Source of the DNA: Bacteroidota bacterium | Lineage (GTDB): Bacteria > Bacteroidota > Bacteroidia > AKYH767-A > OLB10 | Direction of reading: 5' to 3' | DNA: 64,000 bases | Assembly: GCA_016721435.1 (NCBI GenBank) | Contig: JADKIC010000013.1 | Span: forward strand, 23,854-87,853 | Part shown: positions 1-10,299 of the stretch, in pieces | How the letters are laid out: every line of letters starts with the position of its first letter | Numbering within the stretch: position 1 is the stretch's first letter | Notes under the pieces: model-generated | Seen by the model: the letters and a program-made list of their open reading frames with translations, nothing else | Database searches by the model: none | What the model was told of the DNA's origin: nothing | Program-made: the position numbers and the translations under genes

Positions 1-372
1 GGCAAGAGGGCGAGCAGACAATATTCCCGGAATGTCTCCATAAAACAATTCAAAGGCTTTTAGAAAACTTTGCTCATAGATACGAATGTCGGCTACCCGA
101 TGCCGTGAGGGAATCTGTCCGGTGGTGCCGCTGCTGGAGAAAATAACATCTGCTGTAGCGCCTTCTTCGCAGATGGCATGTGTTTTAAAAAATGAAACCG
201 GTAAATAAGGAATATCTTCCCATTGCTTCACTTTTTCCGGATCTACACGAATGGCTTCCAGATATGCTTTGTATACGGGAATATGCATAGCCTGATACCT
301 GAAAACTTCCATGGCTTGCCGGCGGAAAGCTTCCTCTCCGTCAATTGAAAAGCAGGCAAGAGGATCCATCAT
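1..372 (-). CDS. LuxE-family acyl-protein synthetase/acyltransferase, N-terminal part
   Basis: About 124 codons are visible; the gene runs off the left edge of the window. The start is the ATG at 372, which overlaps the nadB stop codon as ATGA, so the two genes are translationally coupled. Residues 54-65 read IPYLPVSFFKTH and residues 79-86 read SSSGTTGQ, the glycine/serine/threonine-rich adenylate-forming signature of the LuxE acyl-protein synthetase family. In luciferase operons LuxE activates a fatty acid as acyl-AMP, but the stand-alone Bacteroidota homologues have no established substrate. I infer acyl or carboxylate activation only. Pairing with nadB gives no clear functional link. The family is fairly certain from the motifs; the function is not. 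Confidence 0.75.
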   Translation of the reverse strand, partial: MMDPLACFSIDGEEAFRRQAMEVFRYQAMHIPVYKAYLEAIRVDPEKVKQWEDIPYLPVSFFKTHAICEEGATADVIFSSSGTTGQIPSRHRVADIRIYEQSFLKAFELFYGDIPGILSARPLA

Positions 373-1948
373 TTTTTAGCCGGGGCAAGAGGGGATTCCA
401 GATCGGTATTGAAATGGAGTCCGCGGTTTTCAGTACGGGCCATGGCGGCTTTGGTGATGAGATAACCGATATTGATCATATTCCTCAGTTCACATAAATC
501 GGGAGAAACGATGGTCCGTTCGTATAACGCTTCCGTCTCACCGTAAATGATGCGCAAGCGGTCGAGGGCTCTTTTGAGTCGTGTATTATTTCTTACAATG
601 CCCACATAATTACTCATCAATGCCTGCACTTCCCTGCGGTTCTCCGTAATCAGAATCATCTCCTTCGGCTTCCCTGTTCCTTCTGCATTCCAGTCGGGAA
701 TACCTTCTTTAAAAGAAACATTGCCCAATGCTTTTATACTGTGCAGATAGGCTCTGTGAGAAAACACCACCGCTTCGAGGAGCGAATTCGATGCAAGCCG
801 GTTGGCACCATGCAGACCGGTGCGGGCACATTCTCCGGAGGCATAGAGATGCTGAATATCGCTACAGGCATTTTCATCTACATAAATACCACCGCACATA
901 TAATGCGCTGCCGGAGCTACCGGAATAAAATCCTTCAGGGATCAATGCCAATGCTCAGACATTTGCGGAGGATATTCGGAAAATGTTCTTCAAATTTTTC
1001 CCGTTCTATAGGGGTGCAGTCGAGATACACATGTTCTCCACCGCTCTTTTTTATTTCATTGTCGATGGCTCTTGCTACAATATCACGAGGTGCCAGTGAA
1101 CCTCGCTCGTCGTAGTGCATCATGAATTCCTCCCGGTCGGAATTACGCAATACCGCACCTGCTCCTCGTACCGCCTCTGAAATTAAAAAACAGGGACTCT
1201 CTCCGGGATGATACAAACCCGTTGGATGGAACTGAATAAATTCCATGTCGCGCACTGTACCTCTCGCGCGATACACCATCGCGACACCATCACCGGTCGC
1301 AATGCGTGGATTGGTAGTGGTTCTGTACAATTGTCCGGCACCACCTGTAGCAATCATGGTGATGCGGCTTAAAATCGTATCTACTTTATTCGTGGTGAGA
1401 TTAAGTACATAAGCACCATAGCAGGCAATGCCACCCGAACTTCTGGTGACTTCTTCTCCGAGATGATGCTGCGTGATGAGATCGAGGGCGAAGAAATGGG
1501 TGTGCAGTTCAATATTCGGGTGATGAATAATCTGATCCAGCAAGGTGCGTTCAATCTCCGCGCCGGTGCTGTCCTTGTGGTGGAGGATGCGATGTTCAGA
1601 ATGACCACCTTCACGTGCGAGATCAAACTTCCCGGACTCATCCTTATCAAAATCGGCTCCCCAGTGGATGAGTTCCCGAATGCGATCCATGCCTTCCGTA
1701 GTCACCATGCGAACAATTCGCTCATCACAAAGTCCGTCACCGGCATCCAGCGTATCGGCGATATGCTTTTCGACAGAATCCGGCGCATAGGTAACTGCGG
1801 CAATACCGCCCTGCGCGTACTTGGTATTGGTTTCATCCCGATTCGCCTTGGTGATGATCATCACCTTACCATGAGCAGCCACTTTCAACGCGTAACTGAG
1901 TCCGGCAATACCCGAACCGATGATCAGGAAATCTGTTTTTTGTTGCAT
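369..1948 (-). CDS. nadB: L-aspartate oxidase NadB, with a single-base frameshift
   Basis: This FAD enzyme oxidises L-aspartate to iminoaspartate, the first step of de novo NAD synthesis. The dinucleotide-binding motif IGSGIAG lies near residue 10. The substrate/FAD segments HHKDSTGAEIERTLLDQI, FHPTGLYHPG and EAVRGAGAVLRN follow, and the C-terminal part holds YMCGGIYVDE, SGECARTGLHGANRLASNS and the helical tail. The frame is open from 1948 to 935 and resumes from about 938 to 369. The break is at a GGG run (plus strand 938-940, CCC on the coding strand): one extra C restores ...GIDPLKDFIPVAPAAHYM... without loss. The repaired protein would be about 526 residues, normal for NadB. I read this as a consensus error, not a pseudogene. 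It is followed by the overlapping LuxE-like gene. Confidence 0.93.
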
Positions 1949-2043
1949 GTCAGCGATCTACACATCATTCAAGAGAACAATGATTTACAAAAGTACGGTA
2001 TTGCCTGTTAAAACAATCTGCAGGAAGCATTGTTTTATCGACG

Positions 2044-2051
2044 TATCTTTG
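2044..2051 (+). promoter_or_regulatory. Candidate -7 promoter element of the NifU-like gene
   Basis: TATCTTTG matches the Bacteroidota -7 consensus TAnnTTTG and lies 16 bases before the ATG at 2068. No well-spaced -33 TTTG is obvious. Confidence 0.5.
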
Positions 2052-2067
2052 CCGTAATAAAACAAAC

Positions 2068-2721
2068 ATGCGACCCATCAATATATACGCTGAGCTGACC
2101 CCCAATCCCAACAGTCTGAAATTTGTTGCCGATGTACTCCTCCTGGAAGGCGGTGCGGTAGAATACAATCATCCTTCCGAAGCAGTCAATTGTCCATTGG
2201 CGACACAGCTTTTTGCTTTCAGCGGCGTGAACAAAGTCTTTATTACTTCCAATTTCATTACCATCGGCAAAGCCTCCGACATCGACTGGTTTGATATCAC
2301 CAATATCCTTCGCGAATTCATCCGCGGTTTTCTGATGTCAGATGAAAAACTTTTCCTGAATTCTCCATTGGAAGAAGGACATATTCCCGGGAAAAAATCT
2401 CTGGAGAAAGAAAACAACCCTGCGCCTGCAATTGCAAACACGAAAGCCATTGCACCGGAGACAGACGCTATCGACACAGCGCCTGATCCTGCTGCTGAAA
2501 AGAAGATTATGGAGTTGCTGGAAGAGTATATTCGTCCGGCCGTAGAAGGCGATGGCGGCGCGATTGATTTTCGCTCCTACAAAAACGGTGTGGTGAGTGT
2601 AGTCCTCAAAGGCGCCTGCAGCGGATGCCCCTCCTCTACTGTCACCTTAAAATCAGGTATTGAAAATCTGCTTAAGCAAATGGTACCGGGCGTGAAGGAA
2701 GTGGTGGCTGTTTTAGAATAA
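2068..2721 (+). CDS. NifU-family Fe-S cluster scaffold protein (Nfu type)
   Basis: A 217-residue protein with two domains. Residues 4 to about 90 form the Nfu N-terminal domain (AELTPNPNSLKFVAD and a following alpha/beta fold). Residues about 140-217 form the NifU C-terminal domain, with the cluster-binding pair Cys184 and Cys187 in CSGCPSS. The linker between them is Pro/Ala-rich and acidic. Nfu proteins carry an assembled 4Fe-4S cluster to apo-proteins in the cytoplasm. The gene is alone and divergent from nadB. It is complete with no frameshift. In other phyla some Nfu proteins serve NadA or aconitase; closeness to nadB is suggestive but is not evidence of a client. Confidence 0.88.
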   Translation: MRPINIYAELTPNPNSLKFVADVLLLEGGAVEYNHPSEAVNCPLATQLFAFSGVNKVFITSNFITIGKASDIDWFDITNILREFIRGFLMSDEKLFLNSPLEEGHIPGKKSLEKENNPAPAIANTKAIAPETDAIDTAPDPAAEKKIMELLEEYIRPAVEGDGGAIDFRSYKNGVVSVVLKGACSGCPSSTVTLKSGIENLLKQMVPGVKEVVAVLE

Positions 2722-3200
2722 TAATATATTTCAAATCCAATGTTTCTATTTAAAGTACTTTTTCGACGAAAATCGAATTTCATTTGCGTAGAGATTCGCG
2801 TTGACATTAGTATTTTTTGCTGCTGGCTGCTTGCTTCTGGCTGCTTGCCTTTTTAATTGAACCCATAAAATTTTGCTTCTTGGTCTTCGTAGCTTACGCC
2901 TCGCTAAGCTTGGCGCACATATAGCGAAGGAGACTCGGCTCAACCCGATAGCTATCGGGATCTGCGTGACACCTTTAATCGCGAAGCCTCGCGATAATTT
3001 CTGTTGAAAAAATTAGATTGTCGAAAAATAATAATTGGAATTTAGGTGAATAAAGGTCTTCGTCTTGATTGAAATTATCCCTTTTTACCACGGAGGGCAC
3101 AGAGGGTTAACAGAGGAGCACGGAGGAATTTTCTTAAAAACTAAAATTTTTTTCCTCACAACATTCATCAACTCATCAATTCATTAATTCATTAATTTCA
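2722..3200. repeat. Gene-free stretch with several Bacteroidota-type intergenic repeats
   Basis: No plausible gene. It holds a TGCTGGCTGCTTGC-type motif (about 2818-2850, related to copies near 13.8 and 13.9 kb), a perfect 16-bp palindrome CCCGATAGCTATCGGG at 2944-2959, a small hairpin TCGCGA/AGCC/TCGCGA near 2980, a CCACGGAGGGCACAGAGG-type segment at 3089-3127, and a run of CATCAACTCATCAATTCATT at 3163-3199 abutting the end of sucB. Confidence 0.6.
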
Positions 3201-4475
3201 TTACAGTTCGAGGAGCATTTTCATCGGATCCTGGCCGTGGGTGAGGAGTTGGATGGGGTCTTCGAGCATTTGTTTTACTTTGACGAGGAAGCCGACCGAC
3301 TCGCGGCCGTCGATGATGCGGTGATCATAGGAGAGGGCAACGTACATCATTGGGCGGATTTCTACTTTTCCCTGAATGGCCATTGGTCGCTCTACGATGT
3401 TGTGCATGCCCAGGATGGCACTCTGCGGTGGATTGAGAATAGGCGTTGACATCATGGAACCAAAAACGCCACCGTTGGTGATGGTAAATGTTCCTCCTGT
3501 CATTTCTTCGATACTGAGTTTTCCGTCGCGGGCCTTGCCTGCTAAACCTCCTATCGCACTTTCTATCTGCGCCAGACTCATGCCCTCCGCATTTCTGACT
3601 ACAGGCATTATTAATTCTTTGGGGGCACTAACGGCGATGCCTATGTCACAATAGTCGTGGTAGATAATTTCATCTCCATCAATTTGACCATTTACCGCGG
3701 GGAAAGCTTTCAACGCTTCACAAACGGCCCTGGTGAAGAAACTCATGAAGCCGAGATTCACCCCATGCTTCTCCTTAAAAACGTCTTTGTACTGCTTCCG
3801 TACATTCATCACCGCACTCATGTCCACTTCATTGAAGGTAGTGAGCATCGCCGTTGACTGTTTCACCGCCAGCAACCGTTGCGCTACTTTCTTTCGCAAC
3901 ATGGTCATCTTCTCCCTTCGCTCTTCCCTGCTCCCTGTACCGGTAACACTTTGATTCAACACAGGAGCGACAGCCGGTTTCGCATCCTTCTTTTCTGCCG
4001 GACCTTCTTTCAACGCCTCCAGCACATCTCCCTTGGTGATGCGTCCATCCTTACCGGAAGGTTTTACCTTTTCAGCAGCAATATTATTTTCCTTCATCAA
4101 CTTTTCTGCACTGATACTTGGAACACCGGCCGCATAGCTCGTGGATTCCACTTTCGCCGGATCTTCTTTAACCACTGCTGCAGTTTTATTCTGTTCGGCT
4201 GAAACAATTGCAGGTTTATCTTTTTTAGCAGGTGCCGCCCCGTTAGTGTCAATGGTAGCCACTACGCTGCCCACCACTACCGTCTCTCCTTCCTTCACGA
4301 GAATTTTCAAGATGCCGTCCGCTTCCGCAACGAGGGTTAAGGTATCTTTATCAGAATCTATCTCCGCAATTTCTTCGTCTTTCTCCACCACATCTCCGTC
4401 AGACTTCATCCATTTGGAAATCTGTACTTCGCTAATGGACTCTCCGGGTGAGGGCACTTTCAGTTCTATGGCCAT
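3201..4475 (-). CDS. sucB: Dihydrolipoyllysine succinyltransferase, E2 of 2-oxoglutarate dehydrogenase
   Basis: The E2 core transfers the succinyl group from E1-bound thiamine diphosphate through its swinging lipoyl arm to CoA. The 424-residue chain has a lipoyl domain at 1-75 with the lipoylated Lys43 in EIDSDKDT, an Ala/Pro/Lys-rich linker, a peripheral-subunit-binding domain around 115-157 (ISAEKLMKENNI...GRITKGDVLEAL) and a catalytic acyltransferase domain from about 190 to the end. The catalytic histidine is His385 in DHRIIDG. It lies 21 bases downstream of sucA on the same strand, as expected for a sucAB operon; no E3 gene is in the window. The start at 4475 (MAIELKVPSPGES) fits the family exactly. 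The frame is intact. Confidence 0.96.
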   Translation of the reverse strand: MAIELKVPSPGESISEVQISKWMKSDGDVVEKDEEIAEIDSDKDTLTLVAEADGILKILVKEGETVVVGSVVATIDTNGAAPAKKDKPAIVSAEQNKTAAVVKEDPAKVESTSYAAGVPSISAEKLMKENNIAAEKVKPSGKDGRITKGDVLEALKEGPAEKKDAKPAVAPVLNQSVTGTGSREERREKMTMLRKKVAQRLLAVKQSTAMLTTFNEVDMSAVMNVRKQYKDVFKEKHGVNLGFMSFFTRAVCEALKAFPAVNGQIDGDEIIYHDYCDIGIAVSAPKELIMPVVRNAEGMSLAQIESAIGGLAGKARDGKLSIEEMTGGTFTITNGGVFGSMMSTPILNPPQSAILGMHNIVERPMAIQGKVEIRPMMYVALSYDHRIIDGRESVGFLVKVKQMLEDPIQLLTHGQDPMKMLLEL

Positions 4476-4496
4476 GATATTAATTTTTCGGTACTG

Positions 4497-7249
4497 CTAG
4501 GGGTTAGTTACCGGCTGTTGAACCGCCGATAGGGTAAAAACTTTATTGATGATGGCTTGCTGCTCTTTCTCGTGCTGCTTATGTGAACCGGTGGCAGGAC
4601 TTGCACTCTCCGGTCTCCCGATATATTTCAATTGCAGATCCCTGAATACTCTGAGTAAATAGGTCCAGGCGCCCATGTTTTCGGGTTCTTCCTGTGCCCA
4701 GCAAAAGTCAGTGGCTTGTTTATACTTACGGGTAAGTTCACGCACTTTGGTGTAGGGGAAGGGATACAATTGCTCAATACGCACAATCGCTACCTCTTTG
4801 GATTTCTCCTGCAACTGCTTCTCGAGTAAATCGTAATAAATCTTTCCGGAACAGAACACCACGCGTTGCACATTTTCAGGTTGGGCCTGATTATCATCTA
4901 TCACCTCGTTGAACCCTCCTGTTGTAAAGTCATCAATTACTGAAACACATTTAGGATGTCGCAATAAACTCTTCGGGGTAAAAACGACCAATGGTTTCCT
5001 GAAATCACGTTTGAGTTGACGACGCAGCAGGTGGAAAAAATTAGCCGGAGAGGTGCAATTGACGATCTGCATATTGTTCTCCGCACTAAGGCTTAAAAAC
5101 CGTTCCATGCGTCCGCTGCTATGTTCTGCACCCTGCCCTTCATAGCCATGTGGCAGCAAGAGCACAATGCCATTCATACGGCGCCACTTGTCCTCTGCAC
5201 TGCTGATGTATTGGTCGATGATGATCTGTGCACCATTTCCAAAATCACCGAACTGCGCTTCCCATACCACCAGTGTATTGGGAGCGGAAAAACAATAACC
5301 GTAGTCAAATCCCAACACTCCGTACTCGCTGAGCAATGAATTATAAATATAGAAGGGAGCCTGGTTCTTTGTGAGATGATTCAGCGGCACATACTGTTCT
5401 TCGGAATCCTCCACACGCAACACAGCATGGCGATGCGAAAAGGTTCCCCGCTCTACATCTTGTCCGCTCACGCGCACCGGATATCCTTCGTTTAACAAAG
5501 TAGCATACGCGAGCAGTTCACCCATAGCCCAATCGAGGCGGCCGGGTTCGGCGAGCATCTGTTTGCGATCCTCAAAGAGACGCACTATTTTACTGAAAAT
5601 GTTTTCTCTTCGGGGAGAGCACAGAGTTGAGTCGCGAGTTGCAGCAAGGTTTTTTTCTCTACACCTGTAGTCGGGGATTGTTCAAAATCTTCCGGGACCG
5701 CCAGACGCAAGCCGCTCCAGTTGCCTTCCATGAAGGATTTTACCTTTGTCTTGGTTTGTAATTTAGAGAGATCGAGGCTGCGCTGGAGGAGTTCCTTGAA
5801 TTTCTTCTCCATCTCCTTCGCGAGGTTCGCCTCCACGATACCCTGCGAAAGTAATTTCTGATTATAAATTTCGCGTGGATTGGCATGCGTCGAGATCGCC
5901 TTATACAACAAGGGTTGCGTGAAACGTGGTTCATCTCCTTCGTTATGTCCGTATTTGCGGTAACAGAGAATATCAATGAACACATCGCGATGAAACTTCT
6001 GACGGTACTCCATCGCAAAACGAATGGTGTACACGAGGGCCTCCACATCATCTCCATTCACATGAAATACGGGTGACAAGGTTACTTTACCCACATCGGT
6101 GCAATAAGTACTGGAACGTGCATCGATATAATTCGTCGTAAATCCAACCTGATTGTTGATGACGAGATGTATTGTTCCTCCCGTACCATATCCTTTCAGC
6201 AGTGACATCTGAATCACCTCATACACGATACCCTGTGCGGCAACGGCCGCATCTCCATGAATCAAAATAGGTGCAATCTGATTAAAATCTCCTCCCGGCG
6301 TATTGTCAATCTTTGCTCTCACGATACCCTGCACAATCGGATCCACCGCTTCGAGATGAGAGGGATTAGGTGTGAGACCGAGATGAACTTTTTTATTGTG
6401 CGGAGTGGTCACATCACTTGAAAAACCGAGATGATATTTTACATCGCCATCAAAGGCATTCTCATCAAACTCCTTTCCTTCGAATTCCGAAAAAATATCT
6501 TCATAACTTTTGCCTAAAATATTTGCCAGGACATTTAATCGTCCACGGTGCGCCATCCCTATGACAAACTCTTTTATACCCAATTCTGCACCGGTATCAA
6601 TCACCGCATCAAGCGCAGGGATCAACGACTCCGCGCCTTCGAGCGAAAAACGCTTCTGTCCGGTAAATTTGGTGTGAATGAAATTTTCAAACGCCACTGC
6701 GTCATTCAATTTTTCAAGAATACGTTTCTTTTCACTGATCGAAAAGTTATACCCATTCCTGCAGCTCTCCATCTTCTTCTCCATCCACTCGATCACTTCC
6801 GGAGTACGGATATATTTATACTCAGCACCCACGCTCTGGCAATAGGTCTGCTCGAGCATGGCCACGATATCTTTGAGCTTTGCTGTTCCTATTCCAATCT
6901 CCTGTCCTGCCTGAAATGTTGATTCCAGATCGGCGTTACTAAGTCCGAAAGTTTCTAATGAAAGATCCGGCGTATACTTTCTCCTCTCCCGCACCGGATT
7001 GGTTTTGGTAAAAAGATGTCCGCGCGAGCGATAACCATTGATGAGATTGATGACTTTAAATTCCTTATTCACCTCTACGGGTGCTCCGGAAGCTCCGGCA
7101 TCATCACCATACCGGTGTTTCGCAAATTCAAAACCCGAAAAAAATTGCCGCCAGCTTTCCTCTACCAACGATGGATTATCAAGAAATTGAAGATACATCG
7201 CCTCGAGCGCTTCAGGACTACTATTACCAATATAACTATGCTTATCCAT
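4497..7249 (-). CDS. sucA: 2-oxoglutarate dehydrogenase E1 component, with a single-base frameshift
   Basis: The thiamine-diphosphate-dependent E1 decarboxylates 2-oxoglutarate and succinylates the lipoyl arm of SucB in the TCA cycle. The N-terminal frame (7249-5585, 554 residues) contains INGYRSRGHLFTKTNPV, GLTPNPSHLEAVDP and the ThDP motif running from GDAAVAAQG to VINNQVGF. The C-terminal frame (5585-4497) contains SGQDVERGTFSHRHAV, YNSLLSEYGVLGFDYGY and QEEPENMGAW. They are joined by one base: a TTTT run on the coding strand (AAAA at plus 5596-5599) needs a fifth T to read T-F-F-S-K-I-V-R-L-F-E. The repaired protein is about 917 residues, normal for the family. The apparent GTG start of the second frame is an artefact of the break. 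A TATCTTTG promoter element lies upstream. Confidence 0.94.
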
Positions 7250-7286
7250 GTAAACAATGCCTTTTAAATGGCCTTTTTAAGAGGTA

Positions 7287-7294
7287 CAAAGATA
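7287..7294 (-). promoter_or_regulatory. Candidate -7 promoter element of sucAB
   Basis: On the minus strand this reads TATCTTTG, matching TAnnTTTG, 37 bases before the sucA ATG. No clear -33 element was found at the usual spacing. Confidence 0.5.
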
Positions 7295-7501
7295 CCACAA
7301 TCAAGAGCGAAAAAAGTTTTCCTCCCGGATATATTTTTCCCTGAAAAACAGCGCCATGCACTCTTCTAAGGCTAAATCATCCTTTGCACAAGAAGAAACG
7401 GGAATAAATGACAAAGTAAGCTTTCCGAGGAAAATAATTTTCTACAAACCATCAGATAACAGAATAATAGTAATTCAGATAAATGATAGTACTGTCATGA
7501 T

Positions 7502-8872
7502 CTATGGGAATAAATTTCCCGGTGAAGCATTGACATCTACCAACGGAAGATTGGAATTGTATTTCGCATTGATGACTTTCACAAATTCATTCGCGATAAT
7601 GGCATAACCACGACTACAGGGATGAATACCATCCAATGAAAAAACACTGTTTTTAAGGTATTGATTACTGAAAGAAACACCGTTAAAAACATAACCGGCT
7701 GAAAACTGTTTGAAAATTGCATTCATATCCACAAAGGCGAGGTTCTTCAATAGAGCCGCATTTTTCAACTTCGCATTGTAGGCCAGTGTCGCTTGCCGGA
7801 TGGTATTTATCTCTGCAGAATCGAGTACGTACTTGGAGGAAATCGGTTTCTGAGGAGTACCTTTTCCATAGCAGCGCAGTGAATCCATGGTGATGCTCAA
7901 GAGAATCAACTCTCCTTCCCTGATTTGACGAATAGATCCGCCACCCGGATTTGAAATAACAAATGGATTCGCACCCGCTGTAAAATTGATGCCCGGCGGA
8001 GAGGTGGCATTTAAACTATCAGCCTGAAGGGAGTCAAGTAGTAATCCGTTATAAGGTATCGCTTTGAAGAAAGGGAACTCCGTGAGATCAGGAATATTTG
8101 CAATGACTCCCAGAGCACCATTTGATGTCAGGCTGGTAACGATGGTATCCACAGAAGCATCAAAGACCGCATTACTTGTAATTTGTACAGTAGGACTACC
8201 GTTGGCTTCACCGCCTGCCAATGCATTCAGCAACACATCATTTAATCCGATCCAGAGCGTAAAAAAAGAAGGATTCACCAGAGAGGCGTCACCGAGTGTC
8301 GTTGAACTTAATCCACCCACACCTCCGGTATCAGAAGCGATACGATAGAAAAAAGGATTGCCGATTGTTCCTTTTCCAAAAATCTGTGAATTCAGATTAA
8401 ACGATTTAGCGCCGGGAATTCCCAAATTATTAAAGGGACCCTGATCTCCGATCCATCCTATATCAGCAGCATTCACCGACAACTGCTCAAGACCCAGATC
8501 CGATTGCAATAAACAATTGATATAACTCACCAACTGCACTCTCCCTCTCGATTTCTCCTTGACAAAGTCAAATCCATATCCATTCCCCGGACTCACCAAA
8601 GGCTGTCGGAAAGTGCCCCCACCGGCCACTGAAAAACAAGAAGAAAGCAAGGCCGGATACGAGCGACGCTGCCCTTCTAAGGTCAAGGCATGATCCAGAT
8701 AGCCAGCCGTATAATCAGCGCCAATCGCCACATACCGGCTAAAATCCGCAGTACCTGAAGTATACTTCGGACCCTCCAGCTCCGGCTTACAGGCTGAAAG
8801 AAACACTATAACGGCAATGAAATACCGAAATAAGCGTTTAGAATGTATACTGCACACCGATTCCGGCAACAT
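7502..8872 (-). CDS. SGNH/GDSL hydrolase-like lipoprotein with an altered block I
   Basis: Predicted secreted lipoprotein of about 456 residues. A signal peptide RLFRYFIAVIVFLSAC ends in the lipobox LSAC, so the mature form starts at that Cys and sits in an outer or inner membrane leaflet. SGNH-family blocks are visible: block I region YVAIGADYTAGY, block II region near NNLGIPGAK, block III WIGLNDVL, and block V DGIHPCSRGY with the catalytic Asp/His pair. In block I the usual Gly-Asn/Asp-Ser is Gly-Ala-Asp, so the nucleophilic serine seems to be replaced (see findings). I chose the ATG at 8872, which overlaps the end of the fadL-like gene by 35 bases; an upstream ATG at 8947 would place the signal peptide too far inside. 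The overlap implies co-transcription with the porin. Confidence 0.8.
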   Translation of the reverse strand: MLPESVCSIHSKRLFRYFIAVIVFLSACKPELEGPKYTSGTADFSRYVAIGADYTAGYLDHALTLEGQRRSYPALLSSCFSVAGGGTFRQPLVSPGNGYGFDFVKEKSRGRVQLVSYINCLLQSDLGLEQLSVNAADIGWIGDQGPFNNLGIPGAKSFNLNSQIFGKGTIGNPFFYRIASDTGGVGGLSSTTLGDASLVNPSFFTLWIGLNDVLLNALAGGEANGSPTVQITSNAVFDASVDTIVTSLTSNGALGVIANIPDLTEFPFFKAIPYNGLLLDSLQADSLNATSPPGINFTAGANPFVISNPGGGSIRQIREGELILLSITMDSLRCYGKGTPQKPISSKYVLDSAEINTIRQATLAYNAKLKNAALLKNLAFVDMNAIFKQFSAGYVFNGVSFSNQYLKNSVFSLDGIHPCSRGYAIIANEFVKVINAKYNSNLPLVDVNASPGNLFP

Positions 8873-10058
8873 AGAGATTTGATTTATATGTTCCAATGAA
8901 ATTATTTTCTGCATTTTCAACTTCTTTTCGCTCACGCACATCTTCAAACATTAATGAAGCTTCCACACTCCACCCCTTCTTCAGGGCATAAGTACCTCCT
9001 ACACCAAGTATTATCTTATTCCCATCCGGAAGTTCCGGCGAGAGATGCTGATCTTCCACCGGACTCTGGTCATAGGCTAATCCTGCTCTTAACTGCAATT
9101 TTTCAGCATGCTGATAATTCATTCCGATACGTGCTGCGATACTGTTTTTATACTCCTTCCCGTTTCTCGATTCCAATTGCGAATGATCAGGAAACTCGAA
9201 ATTCAAGGAGTCATAAACTTCCCATCCGGTATAGTTCAACTCAAAAATTGCTGTGAACTTTTCATTGATTTGATATCCTGCACCCAGGGATAAAACGGAA
9301 GGCAGAGAGATGGCAGAATTAAATTTCGAGGAAAGTGGAAATGTACCATTGTCGATCAATGATTGCGGAACATCGGTAAATGTAGCCTCACCGTCCTCTA
9401 TATCCATCTCCACTTTAGAGCGGTAACTCAGACCCAATGTTAATTTATCCAGAGAGACGTAAACACCCGCGTTAAAACCGAACCCATTTCCTTTCCCATC
9501 CAGTTCCAGAGAAGCCTCTTCACCACTTGTACCATTTACAGGCAGTGCTTTTTTTAGATTGGCCTTTCCAAGCGCAATTACCGGACCCGCACCAATTGAA
9601 ATTTTATCGTTCAGCTTCATTGCAATTGTCGGCTGAAAGAAAATGGTATTGAGTCTGGCCTCCCTGGAAATAAATCGGCCACTCCAGTCATCTTCCCATT
9701 TTGTACCCAAACCGAATGGAGTATTGACACTCAATCCTACCGAAATTTTCTCATTGATGGCATAATTGCCATAGACATAAAAAGGGGTATAGAGTTGCGA
9801 AGACATGCTCTCACTGCTTCCTGTTGAGCCTAAAAAAGTAGATTTTGGCAACAAAAAAGATACACCGGCATTCAGAAAATTACTTTTCAAAGCCGTTAAT
9901 CCTCCCGGATTGAAATAACAAACCGAAGCATCCATGGCCCATCCTGACACAGAACCGCCCATGCTAATTGCTTTCTGACCTTGCGTATTCACTTGAAATC
10001 CACCTGCCTCACCCAAAAAAGGTAAGAATAGCAAACTCCATTTCATCCTATGCTTCAT
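8838..10058 (-). CDS. FadL/OmpP1/TodX-family outer-membrane transporter
   Basis: A 406-residue outer-membrane beta-barrel. A signal peptide (MKHRMKWSLLFLPFLGEAGG) precedes the hatch-like N-terminus FQVNTQGQKAISMGG, typical of FadL-type long-chain fatty acid or hydrophobic-compound transporters. SVCYFNPGGLTAL and TPFGLGTKWEDDWSGRF are family signatures, and the chain ends in an aromatic residue (YTF), the usual beta-barrel terminal signal. It overlaps the SGNH-like lipoprotein gene, a pairing that suggests handling of lipids or esters at the surface. That is inference from context only. The frame is intact and the start at 10058 is well supported by the signal peptide. Confidence 0.88.
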   Translation of the reverse strand: MKHRMKWSLLFLPFLGEAGGFQVNTQGQKAISMGGSVSGWAMDASVCYFNPGGLTALKSNFLNAGVSFLLPKSTFLGSTGSSESMSSQLYTPFYVYGNYAINEKISVGLSVNTPFGLGTKWEDDWSGRFISREARLNTIFFQPTIAMKLNDKISIGAGPVIALGKANLKKALPVNGTSGEEASLELDGKGNGFGFNAGVYVSLDKLTLGLSYRSKVEMDIEDGEATFTDVPQSLIDNGTFPLSSKFNSAISLPSVLSLGAGYQINEKFTAIFELNYTGWEVYDSLNFEFPDHSQLESRNGKEYKNSIAARIGMNYQHAEKLQLRAGLAYDQSPVEDQHLSPELPDGNKIILGVGGTYALKKGWSVEASLMFEDVRERKEVENAENNFIGTYKSNLYVAGIGVQYTF

Positions 10059-10287
10059 AGTTCAGGGTGTGTAAACAAATGTAGGTCAGCGCAGGAATGC
10101 TGGTCAATGACTATGAATTATAATTATTAACAAAGCAATGTGGGCTGAACAGCCATTAGCATACAACGATTTTTAAACGATCTGATAGTAAAGGTACGGT
10201 ATTTAAAATAAGCCATACCCTACAGAAAAATCTCATCCTGCTCTGATAGAAAAAAGGGGGCCGGGTGTGTTTGATTGCGAAACAATG

Positions 10288-10295
10288 TACTTTTG
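10288..10295 (+). promoter_or_regulatory. Candidate -7 promoter element of lhgO
   Basis: TACTTTTG matches TAnnTTTG and ends 4 bases before the ATG at 10300; a TTTG lies at 10270-10273. Transcription would start almost at the start codon, giving a nearly leaderless mRNA. This also argues against an upstream start at 10267. Confidence 0.5.
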
Positions 10296-10299
10296 CAGC

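Noticed and set aside
1463..2011. Plus-strand protein opposite nadB, and similar long antisense frames opposite metH, sucA and the adhesins
   Set aside because: They are antisense shadows of conserved genes, with no motifs or promoters of their own.
3089..3127. Regulatory site in front of sucB
   Set aside because: The CCACGGAGGGCACAGAGG text lies 3' of sucB on its strand and resembles a common dispersed intergenic repeat, so no regulatory role is supported.
5585..5600. Programmed frameshifting in sucA at the TTTT run
   Set aside because: No known recoding signal or structure is apparent, and equal one-base breaks occur in many other conserved genes; consensus error is simpler.
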